Assembly (NCBI GenBank): GCA_937870685.1
Contig: CALMZX010000140.1
Coordinates: 1-43,095 of the forward strand
DNA from: an uncultured Alphaproteobacteria bacterium
Lineage (GTDB): Bacteria > Pseudomonadota > Alphaproteobacteria > Rhizobiales > Aestuariivirgaceae
Direction: 5' to 3'
Length of the DNA stretch: 43,095 nucleotides
Shown in pieces: positions 1-9,150 of the stretch. A program made the translations under genes and the position numbers. Position 1 is the stretch's first letter, and every line of letters starts with the position of its first letter. The notes beneath the pieces were generated by a model that was given only the letters and a program-made list of their open reading frames with translations, was not told the origin of the DNA and ran no database searches.

Positions 1-2
1 CC

Positions 3-284
3 TACACGCTTGATGCCAATGACATGCGGTTCGCGACGCCGCAGGGCTTCAACACGGGTGAGCACTTTTACCAGTACCTCAAGGACAGCTTTGATTGCCT
101 CTACGAGGAGGGCCGCCGGGGTTCACCCAAAATGATGTCGGTCGGGCTGCATTGCCGTCTTGCCGGACGGCCCGGACGTGCCCTGGGCCTTGCCAAGTTC
201 ATCGACTATGTGCAGTCGAAAGACAGGGTCTGGATCCCGCGGCGGATTGACATTGCTCGGCACTGGCACAGTGTCTTTTCCTGA
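3..284 (+). CDS. puuE: Allantoinase PuuE, C-terminal fragment
   Basis: Only the last 93 codons are in the window; the frame is open from base 3 and ends at 284. The family (polysaccharide-deacetylase-fold allantoinase, PuuE) hydrolyses allantoin to allantoate in cytoplasmic purine/urate catabolism. The visible residues match the PuuE C-terminus: a D-x-NDMRFA-type motif, then GFNTGEHFYQYLKDSFD, a GLHCRLAGRPGR block and a final RRIDIARHWH. These are characteristic of the allantoinase branch rather than generic chitin deacetylases (established knowledge of the family). The gene is followed after 60 bases by maeB on the same strand. It is truncated only by the window edge; nothing suggests it is broken. 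Confidence 0.88.
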   Translation, partial: YTLDANDMRFATPQGFNTGEHFYQYLKDSFDCLYEEGRRGSPKMMSVGLHCRLAGRPGRALGLAKFIDYVQSKDRVWIPRRIDIARHWHSVFS

Positions 285-344
285 CGCGCCCTCGTGACGC
301 CGCGTTTCGTTCCAGATCAACCCTGAAAGGCCTTTGGTTTCTCC

Positions 345-2648
345 ATGTCATCGATTTCCACTGACCTCAAGAGCGGTTCCCTGATCTATCACGAGGGCGG
401 GCGACCCGGAAAACTCGAGGTGCGGGCGACAAAGCCGCTTGGCAACCAGCGTGACCTGGCGCTGGCCTATTCTCCCGGCGTCGCTGCCGTGTCGGAAGCC
501 ATCCATGCCGATCCGGCGTCCGTGTCGCGCTACACGGCAAGGGCCAATCTGGTGGCGGTCGTGTCCAACGGCACAGCCGTGCTCGGTCTTGGCAACATCG
601 GTCCGCTTGCCGCCAAGCCGGTGATGGAAGGCAAAGCTGTCCTCTTCAAGAAGTTTGCCGATATCGACGTCTTTGACATTGAGTTGGCCCAGACCGACGT
701 GTCCGCCCTGGTCGAGACCATTGCGGCGCTTGAGCCGACATTCGGCGGCATCAACCTTGAAGACATCAAGGCACCGGAGTGTTTTGAACTCGAAGAGCGC
801 CTGCGCGAGCGCATGGCCATTCCGGTCTTCCATGACGACCAGCACGGCACCGCCGTGATCGTGGGTGCCGCTGTTACCAACGCCCTGCGCCTGTCCCGCA
901 AGGACATTGCCAAGGTGAAGATCGTCGCCTCCGGTGCCGGTGCCGCGGCGCTGGCGTGTCTCAACCAACTTGTCAGCCTTGGGGCGAGGCGCGAGAACAT
1001 CTGGGTGAGTGACCTGGAAGGCGTGGTCTATCAAGGCCGGACCGTGCTCATGGACAAGTGGAAGGCAGCCTTTGCCCAGAAAACGCCGCTGCGCAGCCTG
1101 GCCGAGATCATCTCCGGCGCGGATGTGTTTCTGGGGCTTTCCGCTGGTGGTGTCCTGAAGCCGGAATATCTCAAGGCCATGGCTCCCGAGCCATTGGTGC
1201 TGGCGCTTGCCAATCCATCGCCCGAGATCATGCCGGAAGACGCGCTGGCGACCCGGCCTGACGCGATGATCTGCACCGGCCGTTCGGACTATGCCAACCA
1301 GGTCAATAATGTCCTGTGCTTTCCATACATTTTTCGCGGCGCCCTGGATGTCGGCGCGACGACAATCAACGAGGAGATGAAAAGGGCTGCCGTACACGCC
1401 ATTGCCGAACTGGCGCGGGAAGCGCCATCCGACATCGTGGCACGGGCGTCCGGCGGGGAAACGCGGTTGTTCGGGAAGGACTCACTCATCCCCTCGCCGT
1501 TCGATCCGCGCCTGATCCTGAGGGTGGCACCCGCTGTTGCCCGGGCGGCGATGGAAAGCGGCGTGGCCACGCGCCCGATTGCTGATTTTGACGCCTATGT
1601 GGACAATCTCCAGCGCTTCGTCTTCAAGTCAGGTTTCGTGATGCGTGCCATCTTTGCCGAGGCGAAGAAAGCGCCGTGCCGCGTGATCTATGCAGATGGT
1701 GAGGACGAACGCGTGTTGCGCGCGGCCCAGGTATTGATCGAGGAGGGGATCGCGCGCCCCATCCTGGTGGGCCGCCCTGCCGTGATCGAAACCCGCATCA
1801 AGCGTTATGGCCTTTCGCTTGCGCTGGGCAGCGATGTGACGTGCATCAATCCGGAAGACGATCCGCGTTACCGGGACTATGTGGCTTCGCTGGCCGAGGT
1901 CGGCGGGCGCAAGGGCATCACGCCCGAGGCCGCACGCACACTTGTGCGAACCTCGACGACCGTCATTGCGGCCCTTGCCGTGCATCGTGGTGAGGCGGAT
2001 GCCATGATTTGCGGGCTGGAGGGTCGCTACCGCTCCAAGCTCCGGCACATCCGTGACATCATCGGCCTTGCGCCAGGTGTCAACGAACTGGCGGCCATGA
2101 GCCTGATGATCACCTCGCGCGGCATTGTGTTTCTCGCCGATACACATGTGCAGCCGGACCCATCCGCAGCAGCCATTGCGGACATGGTTCTCTTGTGTGC
2201 CGACCATGTGGCCCGCTTCGGCCTCACGCCCAAGGTGGCGCTGGTGTCGCATTCCGACTTTGGCGATTTCGACACGCCGTCATCGACGAAGATGCGCGCC
2301 GCGCTGGGGCTGGTGCGCCAGCGCGCGCCCGCGCTTGAGATTGATGGTGAAATGCAGGCCGACACCGCGCTCATTGCTGCAGTGCGGCAACGCAAGCTGC
2401 CGGGATCGACGCTGAGCGGCGAGGCCAACCTGCTGGTGATGCCGGATCTCTCGGCCGCGAACATTGCCTACCAGACAATCAAGGTTTTCGGAGATTCCCT
2501 TCCCGTGGGTCCGATCCTGCTGGGAACGGCCAAGCCTGCCCATATCCTGACCGGCTCTGTCACCTCCCGTGGGGTGGTCAACATGTCGGCCATCGCCGTG
2601 ACCGAGGCATTGGCTCTTGCGAAGGGCGGGACTGGCACAATCTGCTGA
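345..2648 (+). CDS. maeB: NADP-dependent malic enzyme with phosphotransacetylase-like domain
   Basis: This 767-residue protein should decarboxylate malate to pyruvate with reduction of NADP in the cytoplasm. The length and two-part layout are those of MaeB: a malic enzyme half (about residues 1-420) and a C-terminal phosphotransacetylase-like half (about 430-760) that in the family is regulatory and acyl-CoA responsive. Visible motifs are AYSPGVAAV (41-49), a [20 protein letters not shown] block (76-95), [15 protein letters not shown] (134-148), FHDDQHGTA (162-170) and a nucleotide-binding SGAGAAA (196-202). The ATG at 345 gives the usual short N-terminus. A 10-base palindrome of AAAGG/CCTTT (326-335) lies just upstream, and its AAAGG arm may act as a weak ribosome site. 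The gene stands alone between puuE and the spacer before the polysaccharide genes. Confidence 0.95.
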   Translation: MSSISTDLKSGSLIYHEGGRPGKLEVRATKPLGNQRDLALAYSPGVAAVSEAIHADPASVSRYTARANLVAVVSNGTAVLGLGNIGPLAAKPVMEGKAVLFKKFADIDVFDIELAQTDVSALVETIAALEPTFGGINLEDIKAPECFELEERLRERMAIPVFHDDQHGTAVIVGAAVTNALRLSRKDIAKVKIVASGAGAAALACLNQLVSLGARRENIWVSDLEGVVYQGRTVLMDKWKAAFAQKTPLRSLAEIISGADVFLGLSAGGVLKPEYLKAMAPEPLVLALANPSPEIMPEDALATRPDAMICTGRSDYANQVNNVLCFPYIFRGALDVGATTINEEMKRAAVHAIAELAREAPSDIVARASGGETRLFGKDSLIPSPFDPRLILRVAPAVARAAMESGVATRPIADFDAYVDNLQRFVFKSGFVMRAIFAEAKKAPCRVIYADGEDERVLRAAQVLIEEGIARPILVGRPAVIETRIKRYGLSLALGSDVTCINPEDDPRYRDYVASLAEVGGRKGITPEAARTLVRTSTTVIAALAVHRGEADAMICGLEGRYRSKLRHIRDIIGLAPGVNELAAMSLMITSRGIVFLADTHVQPDPSAAAIADMVLLCADHVARFGLTPKVALVSHSDFGDFDTPSSTKMRAALGLVRQRAPALEIDGEMQADTALIAAVRQRKLPGSTLSGEANLLVMPDLSAANIAYQTIKVFGDSLPVGPILLGTAKPAHILTGSVTSRGVVNMSAIAVTEALALAKGGTGTIC

Positions 2649-3046
2649 TGCTGTCCTGCTTGCGCCGTCGCTTTGGTGCCGTCTCAACTTGTTCTGTTGA
2701 GTAGGCGTGTATTTATAAGTAATTTCAATATTTTAACTGCCGTATTGCGCGCGTTGCAGCTCTTGGGAACTCTCTTCGGTCATTGTTGGAAGGTGGGTGT
2801 TTCTGCAACAGTTTGTTCGGGTTCCCGCCATGCTGACCACAGGTTTTGTACCCATGAATCGCGCTTCCTGCAGAAATACAATTAAAAGTAGTTTTTTGAA
2901 GCTGAATCAACAGCCAAAAAATGTACTTTCGGTTGCTGTCAACCCTCGCAACTGCGACTTGATGTGTCATCCGAGCCATGTATCTCCATTTTGGTGTTCG
3001 TCTTGTTGACACGTGAGGTCTTAACTGTTTAGAGGGACTTCAGGCT
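2649..3046. other. AT-rich intergenic spacer
   Basis: This stretch of 398 bases holds no convincing gene. It is clearly richer in A and T than either neighbour, especially 2700-2740 and 2870-2940. A 6-base inverted repeat (CTCAAC at 2683-2688, GTTGAG at 2696-2701, 7-base loop) follows maeB but has no T-run after it, so it is at best a weak terminator. A perfect -35-like TTGACA lies at 3006-3011, but the best -10 candidates downstream are poor and too close to the next start codon, so I do not call it a promoter. Short open frames here do not resemble proteins I know. Confidence 0.6.
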
Positions 3047-3568
3047 GTGTCCGGTTTGGGGGGGATGCTTATGATTTTGAAGGTTGGTGGGCTCATTCTC
3101 GTATCGGCGATGGCCTGTTCAGGTGCCATGGCTGCCGACAATTCGTCTGAGAAGATTGCCACTGTGTCAGATTTGAGTGGCAAAGTGCTGGTCAGTACCG
3201 GTTCAGGTTTTGCTCCCGCCCTCCAGAATGTCGTTCTCAAACCTGGTGATCGCGTGCTGGTGGGGAACAACTCCTTTGCAACCTTGTCGTTCAAGACTTG
3301 TGATGTGGCCCTGACAGAACCAACGGTCTTCACAGTTTCAGACGTGGCACCCTGCGACGCAGCGGTCATTCAACCCGTGGCTGATCTTCCCGGTGGCGGT
3401 GCCTATCCTCCTGGTGGCGCTGGTGTACCGCCCGTCGCCGCCGCACCCGCACCCGTCATTCCACCGATTATCACCACCTTGGCCTTTGTTGGGCCTGTTG
3501 CGATTGGCTGTGCGGTCAAGTGCGGTGACTTGTTGGACAATGAAGAAACGCCAACGAGCGCCGACTGA
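3047..3568 (+). CDS. Exported FecR-like small protein, unknown function
   Basis: This 173-residue protein has an N-terminal hydrophobic signal ending in an AMA cleavage-type motif (around residue 29), so it is probably exported. The next 70 residues resemble the FecR-type beta domain: a VSDLSGKVLVSTGSGF-like strand, a GDRVLVGNNSFATL turn and a short polar end, with two cysteines in the mature domain. A Gly/Pro/Ala-rich linker (about 120-140) leads to a hydrophobic segment and two more cysteines near the end. I chose the GTG at 3047 because AGAGGGA lies 9 bases upstream; ATGs at 3065 and 3071 are alternatives. FecR-like domains occur in envelope regulation and as accessory proteins, but the role here is unknown. 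Its position just ahead of the polysaccharide genes suggests a link to export or sensing (inference). Confidence 0.72.
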   Translation: MSGLGGMLMILKVGGLILVSAMACSGAMAADNSSEKIATVSDLSGKVLVSTGSGFAPALQNVVLKPGDRVLVGNNSFATLSFKTCDVALTEPTVFTVSDVAPCDAAVIQPVADLPGGGAYPPGGAGVPPVAAAPAPVIPPIITTLAFVGPVAIGCAVKCGDLLDNEETPTSAD

Positions 3569-3688
3569 AGAGGGCGGGTAGGCGGACACCCATGGTTCTC
3601 GTGTTAAGCTGGGCCTTCGTTTAAGAGGGGCGAATCGCGACGGCTGTGTGCGGTCGTTCGAATCAATCTGGCGAGGAGCAGGGTTGCC

Positions 3689-5164
3689 ATGCCGCTTTCA
3701 CACCATGGAGCAGCGCAAGGGTCTCCGCCCGCATTGTGGTGGGAAACAGCTGTATGCGGCTGGCTCATACTCATGATCGTGTCCGGGGGGATCAGCCTGC
3801 CTTCAGCGCTGGTCACAACCGTTCATTCCGTTTCAAGTATTTTCATCATCGCTGTGGCGGCTTGGCATTTGCGCCGTGGGTTTCCCACATGGGTCGCTGC
3901 TGCCGGTGCAGTTCTGATTCTCCTTGGCCTCCTGTTGATTGTCGCTCAGTTGGTTCCGCTGCCTCCAGACGTTTGGTCGGCCTTGCCAAAGCGTAACCTC
4001 GTCGTTGACATTTACACAGCCTCCGGCCGACCGTTGCCATGGTTGCCGCTCAATCTCCAGCCCTCTGCCGGTTACGGTGCTGCCATGGCCTTTTTGCCGG
4101 CGATTGCCGGATATCTGGCAGTGCTCACGTTGGATTCCCGGCGTCTCACTTGGATTGCCTTGATCATTCTCAGCTGTGCCCTGTTCTCGGCCGTGCTGGC
4201 ACTGGCGCAGAGATACGCCGGGTTCGGTTATGATCTCCATTTTTATGGCAAGGAGAGCAACGCTGTTGCCTCTGGCACTTTCAACAACCGAAATTTCCTT
4301 GCCGCGCAGCTTTTTGCGGCCATTCCGTTCGTGGCGGCAACCGCCATGCACGTCACTGACCATTGGCGTATGCCGCCTTGGCTTTCGACTCTCTTCGCAG
4401 CCACCTATACTGGCATGCTCCTCACGAGCCTTGCGGCATCTGGGTCCAGGGGCGGCGTCCTGCTCGCCATGCTCGGTGTTTTTCTGACATTCGCACTGGT
4501 CTTCCGCTGGCACAGGTTTGCCCAGTCTGGCGCTGCCATTTTCGCTACGCTCGCCGCATTCTTTGTTATCAGCCAGGCCAGCATGGTTGGTATCCTCCGG
4601 CTTGCCGAACGTGATCCTCTGGCTGATTTTCGCACCACCATCTACGCGGTGGCATCAAAGGGGGCTTATGCACTCTTTCCCATGGGGGGTGGGTTTGGAA
4701 GTTTCGCTTCCGTCTACCAGATCTTTGAAAGCCCGGCAGACATTGTCGACAACTACGTGAACCACGCCCACAACGACTGGCTGGAGCTTGTGTTTGATGG
4801 TGGCCTGCCGGCGTTGCTTCTGCTTATGGCTTTCCTGTTCCTGACCGTTGTTGCGGCAGTTCGGCTTGTTCGCTTGGGAATGTTCAGTCACGGAAGTGCG
4901 TTCTATCGGGCTGCGGCAGTTTCTGCCTTCCTGCTGATGGTCCATGCCCTCGTCGATTTCGGTCTGAGAACGCCCGCGCTCATGTCCCTTTTTGCAGTTC
5001 TGATGGGAATGGTGACGCTGCCGGGTGCCGTGTTGCGCGGACGGGAGCAGCAACACCGCCCCGCCGCTGATCCGGGGCTGCCGAAAGCCCCGAGGTCTCT
5101 GCGACCGTTTGTCCCGGGAACCTTCGGGGTTCGCCGAAAGCCGTCTACGGAACAAGGGTCATAA
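3689..5164 (+). CDS. O-antigen ligase/polymerase family membrane protein (Wzy/WaaL type)
   Basis: This 491-residue inner-membrane protein has about a dozen hydrophobic segments. The family joins undecaprenyl-linked glycans, either polymerising repeat units (Wzy) or ligating them (WaaL). The family signature is a central loop with GTFNNRNFLAAQL (about residues 197-209) and the C-terminal periplasmic NHAHNDWLELVFDGGLPA motif (about 357-374), both visible. The ATG at 3689 has a GAGGAG element upstream. The last 45 residues are charged, proline-rich and non-membrane. The next gene in the export block (wzc regulator phosphatase) follows on the same strand. Position next to wza/wzc favours a polymerase role, but sequence alone does not separate polymerase from ligase, and a second member lies at 27699. 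Confidence 0.9.
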   Translation: MPLSHHGAAQGSPPALWWETAVCGWLILMIVSGGISLPSALVTTVHSVSSIFIIAVAAWHLRRGFPTWVAAAGAVLILLGLLLIVAQLVPLPPDVWSALPKRNLVVDIYTASGRPLPWLPLNLQPSAGYGAAMAFLPAIAGYLAVLTLDSRRLTWIALIILSCALFSAVLALAQRYAGFGYDLHFYGKESNAVASGTFNNRNFLAAQLFAAIPFVAATAMHVTDHWRMPPWLSTLFAATYTGMLLTSLAASGSRGGVLLAMLGVFLTFALVFRWHRFAQSGAAIFATLAAFFVISQASMVGILRLAERDPLADFRTTIYAVASKGAYALFPMGGGFGSFASVYQIFESPADIVDNYVNHAHNDWLELVFDGGLPALLLLMAFLFLTVVAAVRLVRLGMFSHGSAFYRAAAVSAFLLMVHALVDFGLRTPALMSLFAVLMGMVTLPGAVLRGREQQHRPAADPGLPKAPRSLRPFVPGTFGVRRKPSTEQGS

Positions 5165-5272
5165 TGCCGAGGCCTCACAATTGTCATGGTTTGCAGGCAG
5201 GCGATGCACCGTCATCCGGGGGGCGGACCATGGGCAGACAGCCAATATATTCTGCAGGCGGAGCCGGGATTT

Positions 5273-6076
5273 GTGATTGATCTTCACAGCCATATCCTGC
5301 CCGGCGTTGATGACGGCGCGCAGACGCTTGAGGACGCCATTGCCATCGGGCGGATGGCCGAGGCCGACGGCATTGGAGTGATGGCCTGCACGCCCCACTT
5401 CATGCCTGGTGTTTACGACAACCAGTCCAGCGACATACGTGCGCGCGTCAAGCACCTGAACGACATTTTCGAGCGGGAAGGACTGCAAGTCGCCCTTGTG
5501 GTTGGCGCCGACGCCCATGTGCGGCCCGATTTTGTCACATGCCTGAAACAGGGGAAGATACTGACGCTGCATGACAGCCGCTACGTGCTCGTCGAGCCTC
5601 CCCACCACGTGATGCCACAACGGCTCGGTGAACTCATGTTCAGCATCGTGGTCAGCGGATATGTGCCGGTACTGACACATCCGGAGCGCCTCAAGTGGAT
5701 CGAGCAGGATTACGCCACGGTGCAGAAGCTGGCCCAATCAGGAGTCTGGATGCAGATCACGGCAGGCTCTCTGACGGGTCGTTTTGGCAGGCGGCCGCAG
5801 TATTGGGCGCAGCGCATGCTGTCGGAAGGTCTTGTGTCGCTTCTTGCAACTGACGCGCACAACACGAAATCACGCCCGCCGCTTCTTGCGGAAGCCCGCG
5901 ATCTTGCTGTGAGCCGCATCGGGCCTGCAGAGGCTGAGAATCTGGTAAGTGTTCGCCCCGCAATGATTCTCGAAAACAGGCCGCCGGAAGAGGTGCCAAT
6001 GATGGAATTGCGGCCCGCAGTGGCCCGCCGCGAGCCGGGGTTCTGGCAGCGGCTCTTTGGAGCCACAACACAATGA
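5273..6076 (+). CDS. CpsB/CapC-type PHP-domain tyrosine phosphatase
   Basis: This is a metal-dependent PHP-family phosphatase expected to remove phosphate from the tyrosine cluster of the Wzc-like kinase encoded two genes downstream, so controlling chain length and export. Metal-binding motifs are visible in order: DLHSHILPGVDDG at the N-terminus, CTPHFMPG, GADAHVRPD, LTHPERL and a late ATDAHNTKSRP. The 267-residue length fits the family. I chose the GTG at 5273, preceded by GCGGAG, because family members begin directly with the metal-binding M-I-D-L-H-S-H stretch; an upstream ATG at 5186 would add 29 residues with no family resemblance. The gene ends in a 4-base ATGA overlap with the wza-like gene, indicating translational coupling. 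Confidence 0.9.
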   Translation: MIDLHSHILPGVDDGAQTLEDAIAIGRMAEADGIGVMACTPHFMPGVYDNQSSDIRARVKHLNDIFEREGLQVALVVGADAHVRPDFVTCLKQGKILTLHDSRYVLVEPPHHVMPQRLGELMFSIVVSGYVPVLTHPERLKWIEQDYATVQKLAQSGVWMQITAGSLTGRFGRRPQYWAQRMLSEGLVSLLATDAHNTKSRPPLLAEARDLAVSRIGPAEAENLVSVRPAMILENRPPEEVPMMELRPAVARREPGFWQRLFGATTQ

Positions 6077-6843
6077 TCCCGCTCACATCCAGAGTCACCG
6101 GAATGCTTGTGATGCTCTGCCTGTTGCTGCTTACAGCCTGCGCAGGTGGCAGCTCACTCGAAAAAGGAGCGGCAAACGGCACGTTTCAGGAGACGGGCGG
6201 CTCGTCGGGCGCGATCAAGGGAGACGCTGCCGCCAATGCCCAGAAAATATTTGCCGCCAACTCTTCCGCAGCGACAGCTGACAAGCAGGACTACAAGATT
6301 GCGCCTCTTGACGTCCTCGACGTCACGGTCTTCGGTGTAACCGAACTCAACAGAACCGTACAGGTGACCAGCAGCGGCCTGATCACGCTGCCTCTCATCA
6401 AGACAGTGAAAGCTGGCGGCCGAACGCAGGTTCAACTCGAACGCGACATCGCCTCGAAACTTGAAGCAGGATACCTGCAATCGCCGCAGGTGTCGGTGTT
6501 CGTCAAGGAATACAACAGCCAGCGCATCACCGTCGATGGTGCCGTGAACAAGCCGGGCATCTTCCCCACGACGGGCCAGATATCGCTGCTGCAGGCCATC
6601 GCCCTCGCGGAAGGACTGACGGTCATCGCTGACCCGAGTGGCGTCCTGCTGTTCAGAACGGTTGACAACAAGCGAATGGCCGCACGTTTTGACATCCGTG
6701 AAATCCGTGGTGGCAAGGTCGATGATCCGATACTGCAGGCAGGCGATATCGTGATGGTGGATGAAAGTGCGGCCCGCACAACCCTGCGCGACATCAAGGA
6801 TGCATTGCCGATTTCGGGCCTGTTCCGGCTGATGTTGCTTTAA
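6073..6843 (+). CDS. Polysaccharide export lipoprotein, Wza/GumB-like
   Basis: A 256-residue outer-membrane export protein. The N-terminus is a lipoprotein signal with lipobox LTAC and acylated cysteine at position 23. A Poly_export domain follows (about 74-145, beginning YKIAPLDVLDVTVFG and including SPQVSVFVKEY), then one SLBB domain (about 150-185, with VDGAVNKPGIFPTTGQ). It is shorter than enteric Wza and matches the GumB/ExoF-like size class, so the outer-membrane helix part may be absent or supplied elsewhere. The start overlaps the phosphatase stop by 4 bases and the Wzc-like gene follows 13 bases later, so phosphatase, channel and copolymerase form one operon. The family exports capsule or exopolysaccharide through the outer membrane. 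Confidence 0.92.
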   Translation: MIPLTSRVTGMLVMLCLLLLTACAGGSSLEKGAANGTFQETGGSSGAIKGDAAANAQKIFAANSSAATADKQDYKIAPLDVLDVTVFGVTELNRTVQVTSSGLITLPLIKTVKAGGRTQVQLERDIASKLEAGYLQSPQVSVFVKEYNSQRITVDGAVNKPGIFPTTGQISLLQAIALAEGLTVIADPSGVLLFRTVDNKRMAARFDIREIRGGKVDDPILQAGDIVMVDESAARTTLRDIKDALPISGLFRLMLL

Positions 6844-6856
6844 GGTCAAAGAGCAG

Positions 6857-9142
6857 ATGGACCAGCCGCAAAGACAATTTCCACCGCCAGGGTCCGGTCA
6901 AGCGATCGTTGAATCATCTGCGGCCGCCGTGCCGCAGAATTATCGCCTCGGTGCCAACCCCTATCCGTATTTTCCAAATGTTGACACCGAAACCGGTGAG
7001 CAGGGTTTTGACTTCTGGAAGTATGTCCGGATTGCGCTGAAATACCGCTGGCTCATCACCGGCATCGTGCTCACGTCCCTGCTTGTCGCTGCAGTGCTTA
7101 CCTTCCTGATGACGCCAATCTACCGGGCGACCGCTTCCCTGCAAATTGACCGCGAAACGATGAACATTGTCAAAGTCGACGGTGTCCAGCCGGATGAGGG
7201 CACTGCCGGCATGGAGTTCTTTCAAACCCAGTATGAGCTCCTGGCAAGCCGGGCCTTGGCAGAACGTGTCGTTACCACTCTCGGGCTTGGGGCCGAGAAG
7301 ACCTTCAATGTGAAGAACAAGTCGATACTGGATGTCGTCAAGGCCCTTGTCATGGGGGAAGAGGAAGGTTCGACGGCCGAGAAGGGCTTCAGCCAGGAAG
7401 ATGTGACGCGCGCCGGCGTTGACCGTTTGATCCGCTCGCTCAGCGTTGCCCCCGTGCGCGGCTCCCGGATCGTCAAAGTCAGTGTCGACCACCCGAACCC
7501 GGCCATGGCCCAGACCATTGCGAATGGTTACGCAGATGTATTCATTGCCGACAATCTCGACAGGCGCTTTGAGGCCACTGCCTACGCGCGGAAATTCCTT
7601 GAGGGGCGTCTGCAGCAACTCAAGTCAAAGCTTGAGGATTCGGAAAAGCAGCTGGTCAGGTATGCCGAGGAACAGGGCATCATCCGGCTGGATGACAACA
7701 AGAGCCTCTCTGCCTCCGATCTTCAGGCCATCAATGACAAGCTTGCGGAAGTGCGCAGTGACCGCATCAAGAAGGAACTCGTGTGGAAACAGGCGCAGTC
7801 CACAGACGGGCTGGGACTGAAGGAAATTCTGGACAGTGACGCCATCAAGGCCAACCGCAAGCTGCGTACCGAACTTGCGGCGGAATACCAGCAGAAACTC
7901 GCGATCTACAAGCCGGCCTTCCCGCTGATGGTTCAGCTTCGCAACCAGATCAAGGAACTCGACCGGCAAGTCCAGACCGAAGTCGCCGCCATCAAGAACT
8001 CGCTTGAGGCATCCTACCTTGCCGCCAAGGAGGAGGAAGAGACCCTCATACAGCAGCTTGAGGGCAGCAAGGCCGAGGTTGTTGACCAGCGCAACAGGAG
8101 CATACAGTACAACATCCTGCAGCGTGAAGTTGACACCAACCGTTCCCTGTATGACGGGCTGCTGCAGCGCTACAAGGAAATCGGCGTGGCCGGTGGCGTG
8201 GGGACCAACAATATTTCAATCGTCGACAGGGCCATCAAGCCGGGTGCCCCCCGTTCACCCAACCTCCTGTTGAACATGGGACTTGCGTTTGTTGTCGGTG
8301 TTCTCCTGGGAGTGATGGCGGCTCTTGGCCTTGATCTGCTGGATGACAGTTTCAAGTCGCCGGAGGACATTGAGCGCGAGTTCAGTCTGGCTGTCATGGG
8401 CATCATTCCGAAGCCGAGGGCAGGCCGCTCACTGGACATCGAGTTGTCGGATCCGCGTTCCGGCATTGCAGAGGCCTACCGCTCATTGCGTACCGGCTTG
8501 CAGTTTGCCACCAGCGAAGGCCTGCCTCGCTCCATTCTCGTCACCAGCAGCCAGCCTGCCGAAGGCAAGTCAACCACGGCGCATTCGCTGGCGGTGTCCC
8601 TGGCGCAGATCGGCCTCAACGTACTTCTGATTGATGCCGATCTCCGTAATGCGTCTCTGCACAGGCGCCTGCGCATCAGCAATGAGGTTGGCCTCAGCAG
8701 TTACCTTTCAGGTGCCAAGTTGCCGGAGGAGGTTGTGCAGGCCTCCACAACCGAGGGTTTGGTCCTGATGACTTCCGGACCGCTGCCACCCAATCCGGCG
8801 GAACTTCTTACGGGTGCGCGGATGCCATCGCTGCTCACGCTTGCAGCTGAGTCATTCGACATCGTGATCGTTGATTCACCGCCGATCATGGGTCTTGCCG
8901 ATGCACCACTCCTGTCTCGCCTGGTGCAGGCCACAATGCTCGTTGTCGCCGCCAACGAGACCCGGCGCAGGACGGCAAGAATTGCCCTCAAGCGGCTGCA
9001 AATGGCGCGTGCCAATGTCATCGGGGCCCTGCTCAACAAGTTTGATGCGAAGGAAACCGGATACGGTTATGGCTATGGCTATGGCGACTATGACTATCAC
9101 AGCTATGGCAACACTCCGCAGTTGCCGTCCGCGCGCAGCTGA
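6857..9142 (+). CDS. Polysaccharide copolymerase with BY-kinase domain (Wzc-like)
   Basis: This 761-residue inner-membrane protein regulates polysaccharide chain length and export by cycles of tyrosine autophosphorylation. Domains in order: a polar N-terminal tail, first membrane helix (about 65-86), Wzz domain, long periplasmic coiled-coil region, a proline-containing stretch and second membrane helix (about 472-492), then the cytoplasmic kinase. Kinase motifs are Walker A QPAEGKST (566-573, K571), Walker A' LLIDADLRN (from about 590) and Walker B FDIVIVDSPP (about 667-676). The C-terminus carries seven tyrosines between residues 736 and 750, the expected autophosphorylation cluster. The kinase is fused to the copolymerase, as in proteobacterial Wzc, while the phosphatase partner is of PHP type. 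Assignment is firm; the specific polymer is unknown. Confidence 0.95.
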   Translation: MDQPQRQFPPPGSGQAIVESSAAAVPQNYRLGANPYPYFPNVDTETGEQGFDFWKYVRIALKYRWLITGIVLTSLLVAAVLTFLMTPIYRATASLQIDRETMNIVKVDGVQPDEGTAGMEFFQTQYELLASRALAERVVTTLGLGAEKTFNVKNKSILDVVKALVMGEEEGSTAEKGFSQEDVTRAGVDRLIRSLSVAPVRGSRIVKVSVDHPNPAMAQTIANGYADVFIADNLDRRFEATAYARKFLEGRLQQLKSKLEDSEKQLVRYAEEQGIIRLDDNKSLSASDLQAINDKLAEVRSDRIKKELVWKQAQSTDGLGLKEILDSDAIKANRKLRTELAAEYQQKLAIYKPAFPLMVQLRNQIKELDRQVQTEVAAIKNSLEASYLAAKEEEETLIQQLEGSKAEVVDQRNRSIQYNILQREVDTNRSLYDGLLQRYKEIGVAGGVGTNNISIVDRAIKPGAPRSPNLLLNMGLAFVVGVLLGVMAALGLDLLDDSFKSPEDIEREFSLAVMGIIPKPRAGRSLDIELSDPRSGIAEAYRSLRTGLQFATSEGLPRSILVTSSQPAEGKSTTAHSLAVSLAQIGLNVLLIDADLRNASLHRRLRISNEVGLSSYLSGAKLPEEVVQASTTEGLVLMTSGPLPPNPAELLTGARMPSLLTLAAESFDIVIVDSPPIMGLADAPLLSRLVQATMLVVAANETRRRTARIALKRLQMARANVIGALLNKFDAKETGYGYGYGYGDYDYHSYGNTPQLPSARS
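9060..9106 (+). repeat. Short tandem repeat encoding the tyrosine cluster
   Basis: Within the 3' end of the Wzc-like gene, GG(T/C)TAT units run in tandem and then pass into GACTAT and similar units. They encode alternating Gly-Tyr and Asp-Tyr pairs (Tyr 736, 738, 740, 742, 745, 747, 750). Two of the units (GGCTAT) are identical, so slippage in steps of six bases would add or remove Gly-Tyr pairs without shifting the frame. The repeat is short, so any instability is inference only. Confidence 0.65.
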
Positions 9143-9150
9143 AGGCGGGG

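Noticed and set aside
348-1397. Long open frame on the minus strand inside maeB
   Set aside because: It is antisense to a clear malic enzyme, has no recognisable domain, and follows from high-GC codon bias.
2673-3012. Short open frames in the AT-rich spacer after maeB
   Set aside because: No ribosome site, no family resemblance, and frames on both strands overlap each other.
3006-3033. TTGACA as the -35 of a promoter for the FecR-like gene
   Set aside because: The -10 candidates match poorly, and the transcript would start only a few bases before the start codon, leaving no room for the ribosome site.
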